Origin: Salminus brasiliensis
Taxonomy: Eukaryota > Chordata > Actinopteri > Characiformes > Bryconidae
Direction of reading: 5' to 3'
Assembly: GCF_030463535.1 (NCBI RefSeq)
Contig: NC_132900.1
Coordinates: 28,531,956-28,595,955 of the forward strand
DNA: 64,000 nucleotides
Part shown: in pieces, positions 1 through 10,147 of the stretch
How the letters are laid out: the number at the start of each line of letters is the position of its first letter
Position numbering within the stretch: the stretch's first letter is position 1
The notes under the pieces: model-generated
Databases searched by the model: none
What the model was told of the DNA's origin: nothing
The model's input: the letters and a program-made list of their open reading frames with translations, nothing else
Program-made: the position numbers and the translations under genes

Positions 1-254
1 TTGGGGAGAGTTGGGGATGATGGGGTGAGGTGGTGATCATCATCAAACATTACCAACCTTACTAACATTTTTGTTGCTGAATGCAATCAAATCCTCACAG
101 CAATGCTCCTTCAGAATCGAGAAGAAAGCTTCTTCTCTGGAGAGTAGAGACAGTTACTCCAAAAGAAGCAGGTTCAACTCTTTTTTACAACCATTGATTT
201 GTGAAGAGACAATAAATGAGCAGGTGTCCCAATACTTTTGTCCCGATAGTGTCA
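1..254 (+). repeat. Short inverted-repeat element, 3' part (Tc1-like MITE family A)
   Basis: The left edge of the window cuts into a dispersed non-autonomous element that recurs at least ten times here (for example 13110-13545, 40935-41387, 45154-45655, 55665-56180). Shared landmarks are a GGGGATGATGGGGTGAGGTGGTGATCAT-like block, the phrase GCTGAATGCAATCAAATCCT, and the end CCAATACTTTTGTCC.ATAGTGT. The terminal motif resembles the inverted repeat ends of fish Tc1-like transposons. Assignment to Tc1/mariner is inferred from those ends; the element encodes no protein. Confidence 0.8.
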
Positions 255-735
255 CAGCAACCTAGCAGCCATCTAGCAATGCCACAGCTTCCACTTCGCA
301 CCAACTGCCTAAAATGCCATTGCAACCTTTTAGCAACATCATAGCAACCACATATCAACCACCTAACAACACCACAGCATACACTTAGCAACTACCTAGA
401 ACCCTATTGCAACCTCAATGCAACACCATAACAACCACAAAGCAACTACCTAGAAATACCATAGCAACTACCTAGAACCCTATTGCAACCTCAATGCAAC
501 ACCATAACAACCACAAAGCAACTACCTAGAAATACCATAGCAACTACCTAGAACCCTATAGCAATGTCCTAGCAACACTATAGCAACCACAAAGCAACTA
601 CCTAGAAACACCATAGCAACTACCTAGAACCCTATAGCAACGTCCTAGCAACACTATAGCAACCACAAAGCAACTACCTAGAAACACCATAGCAGCCACC
701 TAGCAAAAACATAGTAACTGCTTAGCAATACCACA
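255..735. repeat. 76-bp tandem repeat (AGCAAC-rich)
   Basis: From about 395 to 705 a 76-bp unit is repeated roughly four times; its anchor ACCCTAT falls at 401, 477, 553 and 629. The unit is itself built of shorter AGCAACTACCTAG and CATAGCAAC modules, and degenerate modules continue on both sides to 255 and 735. Short reading frames across it read through the repeat and are not genes. Confidence 0.85.
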
Positions 736-912
736 GCAACAGCCTAGCAAGGCCCTTTACCCTCTCTGCTCCCCGGGCGCTGGAGTTGGCTGCCCACCGC
801 TCTGGGTGTGTGTGTGTGTACTCACTGCCCCTAACACGTGTGTGTGTGAGTGTGTGTTCACTACCAGATGGGTTAAATGCGGAGGACACATTTCGCTGTG
901 CAGTGACAAATA
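736..912 (+). repeat. tRNA-derived SINE, 3' body fragment
   Basis: Matches the 3' two-thirds of the SINE at 63745-64000: GGCCCTTTACCCTCTCTGCT, a TG microsatellite stretch, and the tail GGGTTAAATGCGGAGGACAC. The tRNA-like head with its A and B boxes is missing, so this copy is 5' truncated, as is usual after target-primed reverse transcription. Confidence 0.8.
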
Positions 913-1534
913 CGTGCACCTTTACCTCTAGTAACCATCTGGCAACACCATAGCAACCACATAGCAAAAGTAGCTCTATGCAGTGACTGCGTAGCAAAAG
1001 CCTGGCAATTACCTGCAAGTAAAAACCACTTAAGTTGCACAACCATTCTGCATTTCTTCATATTCACAAGTCACAAGTTTGGCAACTTTACACATTTCAC
1101 ATTGCACCATGAGGATCTGTAAGATGTGACTAATGCTTAGAGATGTGGCATTCTGCAGTAAAGATCTGCATTGGTGAAATATGCTAAGGTTTGCAGAAGC
1201 GGTCAACACAGACCTTCAGTGGCTACATGAAAGGGGAAGGCTATTTCAGGCCTGAGACAAAAAACAAAGTTCAAGCAGCCGCTGCTTTCTTTCAAAGCCA
1301 CCTCCTTTACATTTACTGTTTCAGGGGAACAAATTGCAGAGATGCAGACGTGCACAAACATATCTACTGACCTTCAGCTTCTGCTGTGCTGAAGAAAACT
1401 GTAAGTACAAAAAATGCTCTACAAACGTTTGTTATGTAGCTGTATTACACATCAGTCATTTTAAGGATCAGTTAAAATAATATTTAGTTTATTACAAAAT
1501 GAATAATTGCTTTTGGTTTCTGATTTTGGTTTAG

Positions 1535-2743
1535 GGACACATGAATGAGTATACTGGTAAGTTAAACCGCATGATGTCATATAATAACAGAGGTGGATAA
1601 AAGCTGAACCTCACTTCTATGATAAAATACTGGAACATTTGAGCAGATGGAATGATGCTGGTAAAACTTGCTATCAATAGTGGGCTACTGATGATGGGGG
1701 GAAAAAGAAAGTACAAGGGCAAAACCTCTTAAAGGACAAATGAAGTTTTTAATCCAGTATGAATCTACAGTATATAAAGTTATTACTTTCTGATAGTATT
1801 ATTTATTTGAGTTATTTTACGTTAATTCGAAGAGTTTTTTTTTTTATCCAGCATGAATCTACAATGCTTTCACAGTCTGGGAGTATTAATTATGGAGAGA
1901 CTTTAATCTTTAGAGTTTTTAGATTAAGATTTAAAGATTTTAAGATTAAGAATATTCAGTATGAATCTGAAATGTTGCAGTCTTACAGTGATAAATGTGA
2001 AGTGACATTAATCCAGTATGAATTTGCAGTATGTAAAGTTGTTACAGTCTTACGGTAATAACTGTGAAGTGACTAATCCAGTATGAATTTGCAGTATGTG
2101 AAGTTATACTTCTCTGATAGTATTATTTATGTTATTTATTTTATGTCAATTTAAAGAGTTATTTTAATCCAGCATGAATCTACAACGCTTTCACAGTCTG
2201 AGAGTATTAATTATGGACTTTAATCCAGTATGAATCTTCAGTATATAAAGTTGCTACAGTCTGACAGTAATAACTGTGAAGTGACTAATCCAGTGTGAAT
2301 CTGCAGTATGTAAAGTTATTACTCTCTGATAGTATTCATTATGTTATTAATTTTAAGTTAATTTGAAGAGTTTTTTAATCCAGCATGAATCTACAACGCT
2401 TTCACAGTCTGAGAGTATTAATTATGGAGAGACTTTATTCCAGTATGAATCTGCAGTATGTAAAGTTGTTACAGTCTGGCAGTAATAACTGTAAAGTGAC
2501 TTTAATCCAGTATGAATTTGCAGTGTGTTGTTTAACTCTGGAGTGTTTTCTGTAGGATACATTCGTTACTTCTTGTTCTCAGTCTGGCTGTTCGATATTG
2601 TGATGATCTTCCTGGTGACGCACATCCACATTGATGTAATACGGATTCAGAAGAGGTGTGAGAGAGCAGACAGAGAATGCAGAGCTCGCACAGAAACCAC
2701 CAGCATCGGACACGAAGACAACGTGGAATATGAAAACACCTGA
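1535..2743 (+). CDS. Unrecognised small single-pass membrane protein, tandem copy 1
   Basis: First of three tandem paralogues. Visible pieces are an exon-1 remnant ending at 1400 before GTAAGT, mini-exon 2 at 1535-1556 (acceptor TTTAG, donor GTAAGT), and terminal exon 2556-2743 (acceptor TTCTGTAG, stop TGA 2741-2743). Phases match the other copies (0 into exon 2, 1 into exon 3). At the position of the sister copies' start codon this copy has CTG, so initiation probably moves to ATG 1541 in exon 2, giving 67 aa, or the copy is dying. The terminal exon is intact: a membrane span rich in F, W, V and I with a central Asp (VWLFDIVMIF), a basic stretch (RIQKRC), and the end EYENT. The Tyr-Glu-Asn motif fits the pYxN consensus bound by Grb2-type SH2 domains. 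AATAAA lies at 2777-2782. I do not recognise the family; function unknown. Confidence 0.55.
1750..2545 (+). repeat. Minisatellite in intron 2 of copy 1
   Basis: Diverged tandem copies of a unit with core AATCCAGTATGAATCTGCAG, TTACAGTCTGACAGTAATAA and TGTGAAGTGAC fill most of intron 2. They alternate with a longer module (TCTGATAGTATTATTTATG..., CAGCATGAATCTACAACGCT) seen about three times near 1790-1910, 2110-2215 and 2325-2430. The array runs almost to the splice acceptor of the last exon. It is clearly homologous to the array in copy 2 but older and less regular. Confidence 0.85.
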
Positions 2744-4140
2744 GAAAATGAACGACTGTTAACCCATTCATGACCAAATAAATACACTTAGCATTATATA
2801 GAAAATACAACAGAACCTGTTCTGATTGGCTGAAAGTGAGAAAATTCTGCACAGTCGCTTCAGATAAAAAGAAATCTGTACACCTCTTAATTTTTTTATT
2901 ATTTGTTTTTTTTTCAATGTGTAATTTTTATATTTCCATTTTTCAGAACTTAGATTTCTTTTCTCTTGGGTTCAAGAATGATTTTGTTTTATAATAAATG
3001 ATCAGTGGAAATGTTGGACATGCATGTTATACGCAAAATAGTTTTGTTTAATGTTAAATTGCTCAAAATTATGGATTTATCTGAAGCAAAAGAAAAATTC
3101 TTCATTATAAGAAAATGTGCTTCTGACATCGGTAGAATGACCAGAGTACTGCACAAGGTTTCTCACAGGGTTTAGAAGTCTCACTCTTTTTCTTAGGGTG
3201 TATTCACAAGTATTAAGTAAGTGTGAAAGCTGTTTCCTGTTCATTCAAAAGGGTGGTCCGGAGCAGCGAAACCCAGCCCTGTTGACCTCAACTCAGGAAG
3301 GGCTTGCTAATTAGCTGATTATCTGGATCCTCCAGGACTACTGGCACCTGGTCCTCCTGTGAACAAGTGGGATGGAGTGGGTGTTAAGGAAGCCCTGGTG
3401 TGGTCCAATCCCAATGTGCCCTGTAGACTACTTTAACTGTCGCAAAATACAACAGCCTCACGCTGTCATAGGTGGACAAAAAGTAAGGGGCAACTTGCGG
3501 GGCCCAAGCACTGACCACAATCAAATGACCACAGTTAGGTGACATCATCTTTGCAGTTCACATAATATAAATATCTTGCGATGTATTTTGATTGTTCAGA
3601 CTACTTCTAGCTAGTGTTTTTTAATTAAATTTAAATAAATATAAAATAACAATTTTATCAAATATATTTTTTTACTGAAACCCTGTTGGTGACCAACTAT
3701 GCTGGTGCTGTGAGCTTTTTTTTTTTTTGAGAAAAAACAAGCTGTTTTTTTTTTCAGCAGGGAACTAAGCATCAATCTGTAAGTATCAGGCATGTAGTTA
3801 TGTGCTGAAACCTGATATTTTACAAATAACAAAGCTGTAAAGGTGTCAGAATCAGAGGAAAGATCTTCAAGCGGTCCATGACTTCAACTTGAAAACCTGG
3901 AATAATGACAATGATTTTCTTCCCATGGCCAGCAGATGGCGTAGTGTGCAAACACTACTGAATGACCAGGTTTCCAGGACAGCTCTACTATCAGATCCTA
4001 TTGGAAGTCTTTTGAAATGTCAGGTTTGTCAGGTTTCATTCAACAGTCTGCAAAATCAAATGTCACATGGAGCTGAGGAGCTGCTCTGATTGACAAGCTG
4101 AGCTAAGTGCCAATATGGAAAAAATATTTATGTATGTCAT
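2744..4140 (+). other. 3' flank of copy 1, shared with copy 2
   Basis: No gene is seen here. The stretch holds the copy 1 3' UTR (AATAAA 2777-2782 and a further AATAAA near 2992) and blocks that reappear in order after copy 2: GATCCTCCAGGA.TACTGG near 3325 and 7648, CAATCTGTAAG/CAATCTGTAGG near 3773 and 8368, and GGAGCTGCTcTGATTGA near 4078 and 8616. These matched blocks show that the duplicated unit extends about 1.3 kb beyond the stop codon. Confidence 0.7.
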
Positions 4141-4159
4141 TAGACAAGACAACCATCTT

Positions 4160-4412
4160 CACCATTTGTGACATTTTGTGGATGGAATTTGGCTTCCGCC
4201 CTTTATCCCATTCGTGCAGTGAACACACACACACACACACACCAGTGAAACACACTCAGTGAGCACACATGCCTGGAGCAGTGGGCAGCCATTCCTGCGG
4301 CGGCCGGGGAACAGAGAGGGTGAAGAGCCTTGCTCAAGGGCCCAACAGTGGCAGCTTGCCGAGCCCCGGTATTGAACCCACAACCCTGTCATCAATAGCC
4401 CAGTGCTCTAAT
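4160..4412 (-). repeat. tRNA-derived SINE, reverse orientation
   Basis: This is the reverse complement of the SINE family at 63745-64000. On the minus strand it shows the tRNA-like B box region, the phrase TTGGGCCCTTGAGCAAGGC, a TG-repeat centre (plus-strand AC run at 4223-4242), and a degraded tail. An A-rich/T-run tract (4457-4483) follows on the plus side. Confidence 0.75.
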
Positions 4413-4453
4413 ATAATATATAAATGCAACAAATAAAACATGTAAATGTTTTG

Positions 4454-4488
<35 letters not shown>

Positions 4489-4754
4489 ATATACAACTTC
4501 TGAAGAACTGCATTACAATTGTGCAGAACTAGAAGCCTTAAGTAAGGAAAAATGGGCAAAATGCCCAAACAAGATCTGAAAGACTCCGAAAGACTGAAAG
4601 AAAAAGCTTTTATCCTCATTTGCAATAAAAAGATGGAAATAAAGAAGTAAACAAATAATCTTTAACTTTGAGACCTTTTGGAGATCAGATATTTTTACAG
4701 TAACAGATATTTCGACCAGGGGTGTCCAATCTTTAGCTTGCCAGTGGAGTCATA

Positions 4755-5046
4755 ATGTCAAGTCAAGTCAAGTCAAGTCGAGTCAAGTGGGTTTTATTGT
4801 CATTTCAACTACATACAGAGTACACAGTGAAACGAAACAACGTTCCTCCAGGACCATGGTGCAACATAGACAGTGCATACAAAAACACAAGTGCAACACA
4901 ACACAGTACAGACAGAGAATAATAAATAATGGCCGGTAGTGTGCAAATTCTGCAGTGTGTATAAATATTGAGTCCAGTGAGGTAGTAAGGTTATTAGTGC
5001 AAATGCTTTGTGCAAAAAAATGCTTCCCATTTTATCTGGGGTAAAT

Positions 5047-5106
<60 letters not shown>

Positions 5107-5220
5107 CATGTAGCAGAAAAGACATCAGTTCAGAAGTTGAGTTGAGAAGTCTGATGGCTTGGGGGAAGAAGCTATTGCAGAGTTGCAAAGGTTTCCAAAA
5201 GTGGCCCTTGTAGGGAAGAG
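4755..5220 (-). repeat. Dispersed repeat with AGTCA and GA simple-sequence tracts
   Basis: Begins with AAGTC pentamers (4756-4790), continues through GGGTTTTATTGTCATTTCAA and ACGTTCCTCCAGGACCATGG, and includes a pure GA dinucleotide run at 5052-5104. It ends around GGGGGAAGAAGCTATTGCAG. The text is of the high-copy type found across catfish and characin genomes (recalled, not searched). It separates copy 1 of the small membrane gene from copy 2 and sits just upstream of the copy 2 promoter. Confidence 0.6.
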
Positions 5221-5272
5221 ATGAGCCCCAGGCCCCCAAAACCGCACACATGCTTTCAGAGAAAAAAGTGTA

Positions 5273-5285
5273 ACAGGGGAAGTGG
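5273..5285 (+). promoter_or_regulatory. ETS-like site upstream of copy 2
   Basis: CAGGGGAAGTGG lies about 115 bp before the copy 2 start codon, at the position equivalent to the stronger AAAGAGGAAGTGG of copy 3. Flanking text also matches between the two copies (GAGCCCCAGGCCCCC.AAAACCGC against GAGCTTCAGTCCCTCAAAACTGC), so this is a duplicated promoter. The core GGAA is kept but the A-rich 5' half of a PU.1 consensus is weakened. Confidence 0.4.
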
Positions 5286-5398
5286 TCAGGCCTTCTCACT
5301 GCGTCACTCATCAGTACCTCCACCGCATCTATTCTGCTGCTTTGTTGGTATAGAAAGCGGAACACACCGGACATTCATGACTGAACTGAACAGCTGTA

Positions 5399-7348
5399 AT
5401 GGATTCAACTGTAAGTTCCTCTAAAAGAATTTAATATACTCTAATAAACTTATTACTGAGTGTTATGCAGATCAGTAGTGACAGTACTCATAACCAAGAA
5501 GTGTCAATTTCTGATTGGCTTAGGTGCTGGATGAATATTTTGGTAAGTTAAGCCACATCTCTTTCTATTATAAAGGACGATCTTTATAATAACATAAATA
5601 ATAAAATTTCAGCAGAAGGAAGTATACTGTATTTTGTTCTCTGATAATCACTCATTTTTTATTGCATGGTATTAATAATAATGTTATGAATATTACAACA
5701 TGGTTGTAATAGACTTTCAGATGGAGTCGGTTTTAGGTATGAGTTAGAAGTCAGATCAGTAGAATTCTCTTTAGAATCAATAAAAACAAGGATCCAAAAT
5801 TTGCAAAAGTAAAAAGAGAACATTCTTAATCTTTACTGCAATTTTATCTAGACTCTAAAGCTCCTATAGTATGAAAAAAAAACTTAAAATGAGCTTTTAA
5901 GGTTTAAAATGTTGTCTTTGTTCACCTCTACTGGTTTTATAGTGTTATTCCTCTAATCCAGTATGAATCTATCTGACAGTAAAAACTGTGAGGTAATTTT
6001 AATCCAGCATGAATCTGCAGAGTGAGTAGTTTTTACAGTCTGACAGTAGTGATCATAGAGTAACTTTAATCCAGTATGAATCTGCAGAGTTTTTACAGTT
6101 TTGACAGTAATAATTATAGAGTACCTTTAATCCAGTATAAATCCAGTATTAATCTAGTATAATAATGGAGAGCTTAATCCAGTATGAATCTGTAGTGCTT
6201 TTAACAGTTTTGACAGTAATAATCATGGAGAGTTTAATCCAGTATGAATCTGCAGAGCTTTTACAGTTTTGATAGTAATAATTATAGAGTAAATTTAATC
6301 CAGTGTGAATCTGCAGAGATTTTATAGTTTTGATAGTAATAATTATGGAGTAAATTTAATCCAGTGTGAATCTGCAGAGATTTTATAGTTTTGACAGTAA
6401 TAATCATGGAGAGTTTAATCCAGTATGAATCTGCAGAGCTTTTACAGTTTTGACAGTAATAATTATAGAGTTTAATTCAGTATGAATCTGCAGAGCTTTT
6501 ACAGTTTTGATAGTAATAATTATAGAGTAACTTTAATCCAGTATGAATCTGCAGAGCTTTTACAGTTTTAACAGTAATAATCATAGAGTAACTTTAATCC
6601 AGTATGAATCTGCAGAGCTTTTACAGTTTTGACAGTAATAATCATAGAGTAACTTTAATCCAGTATGAATCTGCAGAGCTTTTACAGTTTTGACAGTAAT
6701 AATCATAGAGTAACTTTAATCCAGTATGAATCTGCAGAGGTTTTACAGTTTTGACAGTAATAATCATGTGAGTGACTTTAATCCAGTATGAATCTGCAGA
6801 GCTTTTACAGTTTTAACAGTAATAATCATAGAGTAACTTTAATCCAGTATGAATCTGCAGAGCTTTTACAGTTTTGACAGTAATAATCATAGAGTAACTT
6901 TAATCCAGTATGAATCTGCAGAGGTTTTACAGTTTTGACAGTAATAATCATGTGAGTGACTTTAATCCAGTATGAATCCGCAGAGCTTTTACAGTTTTGA
7001 CAGTAATAATCATGTGAGTGACTTTAATCCAGTATGAATCTGCAGAGGTTTTACAGTTTTGACAGTAATAATCACGTGAGTGACTTTATTCCACTGTGAA
7101 TCTGCTGTGTGTGTATTTTAAAAATGGTTTTAGTGTTTTTTTGTTTGTTTGTTTTTGGAGGATACCATCGATATATCTTGTTCTCAGTCTGGCTGTTTGA
7201 TATTGTGATGATCTTCCTGTTGACGCACATCCACATAAAGAATAGACGGCTCAAGCTGAAGTGTGAGAGAATAGGAAGAGAATGCAGAGCACGCAGAGCA
7301 GCCACCAGCACCGGACAAGAAGACGAAGCAGATTATGAAAACATATAA
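5399..7348 (+). CDS. Unrecognised small single-pass membrane protein, tandem copy 2
   Basis: Three exons rebuild an uninterrupted 72-aa protein: 5399-5410 (ATGGATTCAACT then GTAAGT), mini-exon 5524-5542 (acceptor GGCTTAG, donor GTAAGT), and 7161-7348 (acceptor TTTTGGAG, stop TAA 7346-7348). The N-terminus MDSTVLDEYFG is acidic and has no signal peptide. One hydrophobic span covers about residues 14-36 with a buried Asp (WLFDIVMIF). A basic segment (RRLKLKCERI, RRECRARRA type) follows, marking the C-terminal side as cytoplasmic under the positive-inside rule. The protein ends in ADYENI, a pYxN-type motif. An out-of-frame ATG at 5377 precedes the chosen start. The start is chosen because it aligns with copy 3 and keeps frame through both junctions. 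Intron 2 is filled by a 61-bp minisatellite. Family not recognised; a signalling-adaptor role is only a hypothesis. Confidence 0.65.
5945..7110 (+). repeat. 61-bp minisatellite in intron 2 of copy 2
   Basis: About 19-20 head-to-tail units with core TTTAATCCAGTATGAATCTG, CAGAGCTTTTACAGTTTTGA and CAGTAATAATCATAGAGTAA. Consecutive anchors at 6541, 6602, 6663, 6724, 6786, 6847 and 6908 give a 61-62 bp period; units before 6480 vary from 57 to 64 bp. Units with AGAGG and a CATGTGAGTGAC end recur every third to fourth unit in the distal half, showing multi-unit expansion. The array stops about 50 bp before the terminal-exon acceptor. Confidence 0.95.
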
Positions 7349-8695
7349 GTCATTTATGCCCAAGCCCTACAATTGGCGTGATTGTTATTACACATTAGCA
7401 TAACTTAGCATGATTTGTCAGTACACATTTCAATTGTACTGCTATATCTTTAAAATTTTCATTAAATCAGATTTAACATATGAAATGGATCATTGGAAAG
7501 TTTGAACATACATATTAATGGTTGTTTAATGTTTTATATCTTATAATGACGGATCTATATGGAGCAAAAGTAAAGTACTCAAAAATAATATCTTTTAATC
7601 ATCAATTCTATGTGAAATGTCACATTTGCTAATTAGCTGATTAGCTGGATCCTCCAGGAGTACTGGTCCCTGGTCCTCCTGTGAACAGCAGAATTTGGAG
7701 TTGGTGTGGTCCAGTCCCGATGTGCCCAGTAGACTAATATAACTGTTTACATTTGGTCTCATTATTTACTATTTTTTGATGGTCATGGGAACCAAAAGTG
7801 GTACAAGGTTTACAATAAAAATACAATGCCTTGGACACAAAGTGAGAACCAAAAATATGAGTATTAAATTCCAAGCAGTCATTTGTGGCGGCCCATCCCT
7901 ACTTCAAGATTAAAGTAGACTTAAAATGCTACAGTCTAATTACATCACTTTTGCAATTTGCATAGCATGGTAGACTTTAAACTGATATCTTGTGGTTTTC
8001 ATAAAATTCAGACACTTTTTTTGAATGCATGTTTAAGTTGAACTTGTTTAAGTTGTGAGCACAGGCATTGAAATCACATGCTGGTTTTTAATGGTGAGTT
8101 TTTTTAAAAAGGGAATTCATGCTGTTTATTTCAACAGCATGAATTGGTGTGTTGCAACAGATAACACCACTACCTTCCAGTGAGCTACCACACCACGTCG
8201 GAGACTGGGGTTCAATTCCCGGTGTGGGTGACTGTGCTGCGCTACACCAATAAGAGTCCTTGGGCAAGACTCCTAACACTACATTGGCCCTCCTCTGTAA
8301 TATAAGTAACCTTGTAAGTCGCTCTGGATAAGAGTATCAGCTAAATGCCATAAATGTAAATGTAAACATCAATCTGTAGGCGGCGATTCTCTTTAATTTT
8401 AGAATGGGTTATAATACTATCAGTAATGCATGTGATCAAATGGTGAAACTTGAGATTTTACAATTAATTGAGCTGTAAATGTATCCAAGTCATATCAATC
8501 GTATCTGAAGTATATCAGGTGGCCCACAACACGACATTCTATTTGTAGCCTTATTAGATTAGTTAGATTTCATTAAACTATCAAAATTGTCCTTATCAAA
8601 TGATAAAAGAGGTAAGGAGCTGCTTTAATTGAAAAGCTGAGCTAATTTTATATGTAAAAAAAAAAAAAAAGGCAGCAAGTAAACTGTCAGTTTTT
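7349..8695 (+). other. 3' flank of copy 2, duplicated block without genes
   Basis: Noncoding. Carries the same ordered landmarks as 2744-4140, interrupted by the SINE at 8150-8372. The ordered matches continue to AAGCTGAGCTAA (8633 here, 4097 in the first block), after which similarity stops. This gives a duplication unit of roughly 3-3.5 kb. Confidence 0.65.
8150..8372 (+). repeat. tRNA-derived SINE with V-SINE-type tail
   Basis: The head holds a B-box-like GGGGTTCAATTCCCGG (8209-8224). The tail reads GTAAGTCGCTCTGGATAAGA and CTAAATGCCATAAATG, the highly conserved core found in many teleost SINEs and LINE partners. The same tail appears at 16945-17015 and, reversed, at 9408-9600. It was inserted into the copy 2 3' flank after duplication, because copy 1 lacks it. 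Confidence 0.85.
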
Positions 8696-8699
8696 GAAG

Positions 8700-8985
8700 G
8701 TAATGTGTTAAAAGCAGGACAAAATGGTCTGAGCCAATTTGACTAGAACCAAACTGATGGCCAGACGACTGGGTCTGAACATCTCCAAAACATCGCCCGC
8801 TGATGCGATCCATTGTGGCCCAACTTCACAATTAGCAAGACTTTAGCAGGAGAATTTGCTTGGTGTCTTGGTGCCAGATATCACGGGACACCTTCAGTGG
8901 TCTTGTGAAGTCCATGCCTCGAATGTTCAGATCTGTTGTGGCGGCACATAGGAGACCTCCTCAATATTAGTGTGATTTTTTTTCA
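8700..8985 (+). repeat. MITE family B fragment (GATCAGCC-type)
   Basis: Contains GGTGCCAGATATCACGGGAC, a block also present in the more complete copy at 43070-43575 (GGTGCCAGATATCACAGGAC). The terminal repeats are missing, so this is an internal, right-end fragment. Confidence 0.65.
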
Positions 8986-9118
8986 TATCATTTAAACAGC
9001 CTATGTAATAGCAAGAAAAAAATGATGCTAGTAGAAAAGCCATAAGCCATAAAGTTAAATATTACTGTATTACACATGATACAATGCATGGTACTTCTGA
9101 AAAATAGAAAGAATTCTT

Positions 9119-10015
9119 ATGCAAAAGTTTTGGGCACCCCAAGACATTTGATCCCTCATAATACCCTTAGGGCTATGGTTTGTTAACAACTATTGTTAGA
9201 AATGGTTAGAAAAGATCAAACCTTACTCCAACAATCGGCAGCCATGGGATCCTCTCAGCAGATCCTCTATTGCACAAATAAAATAGGTAGTTTTCCTATA
9301 TTTTTTTAAAGAAATGGCAGATAGGAGGAATGGTGGAGGTCAATATGAGAAAACGTTCAGAGGCAAATTAAAATCCCTGTTTGTAATTGAAGAATTTCAG
9401 GACATTTACATTTAAGGCATTTAGCAGACGCTCTTATCCAGAGCGACTTACAAAAGTGCTTTGCTATTTACCCAAGAAGAACCTCAGCTAGTTAGAATAG
9501 ACTAATAATTCACTCTGCTATTCGCCCAAGTACTCTCAGAAGAGGAGGGTCTTCAGTCTGGATTTGAAGACAGCAGGGTTTCTACTGTGCAGCGACGCCT
9601 GTTTATAGGAAAACATTTCATACATTTTCAAAGGAACATCTAAACCACCCAGTCCCACCCACTCTCTACCTCAAAATCCACAATGGACCACCTCAGAAGG
9701 CACAACCTAAAGATACTGCCATGGCCCTTAGTTCCCCGATTGAAACACTATTGAAAATCTGTGGATCAACCTCAAAAAAGCAGTGAAGCAAGACGTCCGA
9801 AGCATCTCACAGACGCCTTTTACAAGAAACAGTAGTTAAAAAAAATCCCCCAAACAAGAAGTGAAAAACTAAGCTGCTACAAAAAGTGTTTTTACAAGCT
9901 GGGATCCTCGCCAAAGGCCTTGCTAAGTACTGATCATGCAGGGTGACCAAATGTTTGCTTCTAAGTCTCTTTATTTAGTTTTTTTTTTTTTGCTTAGTTA
10001 TTTATATGATCTTTT
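9119..10015 (+). mobile_element. Decayed Tc1-like transposon
   Basis: Starts with AAAAGTTTTGGGCACCCCAA and ends with a GGTGACCAAATGTTTGCTTC-type terminus. Between them, stretches such as AAAATCTGTGGATCAACCTC and AATCCCCCAAACAAGAAGTG correspond to the 3' half of a fish Tc1-like transposase gene (IENLWINLK-type and NPPNKK-type residues), recalled from the family and not searched. No long frame survives and the centre is split by the SINE at 9408-9600, so the copy is dead. Confidence 0.7.
9408..9600 (-). repeat. SINE nested inside the Tc1-like remnant
   Basis: On the minus strand it gives the TTGTAAGTCGCTCTGGATAA core and ATGCC.TAAATGTAAATGTC tail of the V-type SINE, plus body text with TTCTTGGGTAAATAGCAAAG, which also precedes the tail at 16945-17015. 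It interrupts the Tc1-like element between its left part (to about 9405) and right part (from about 9605), so it is younger. Confidence 0.75.
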
Positions 10016-10147
10016 ACCTACTTAAATATTCACAGTGAAGCATATTGCAGTTTGCGAAAGTAGGCTTCAGTAAATACAAATGAGCTTCAGTCCCTCAAAA
10101 CTGCGCATGTGCTATTTAGAAAAAGGGTGTTAGGCTGTTTAAACATT

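Noticed and set aside
4994-5374. 126-codon minus-strand frame with a long Ser-Leu run
   Set aside because: It reads through the GA dinucleotide run and a dispersed repeat, so its length is a composition artefact.
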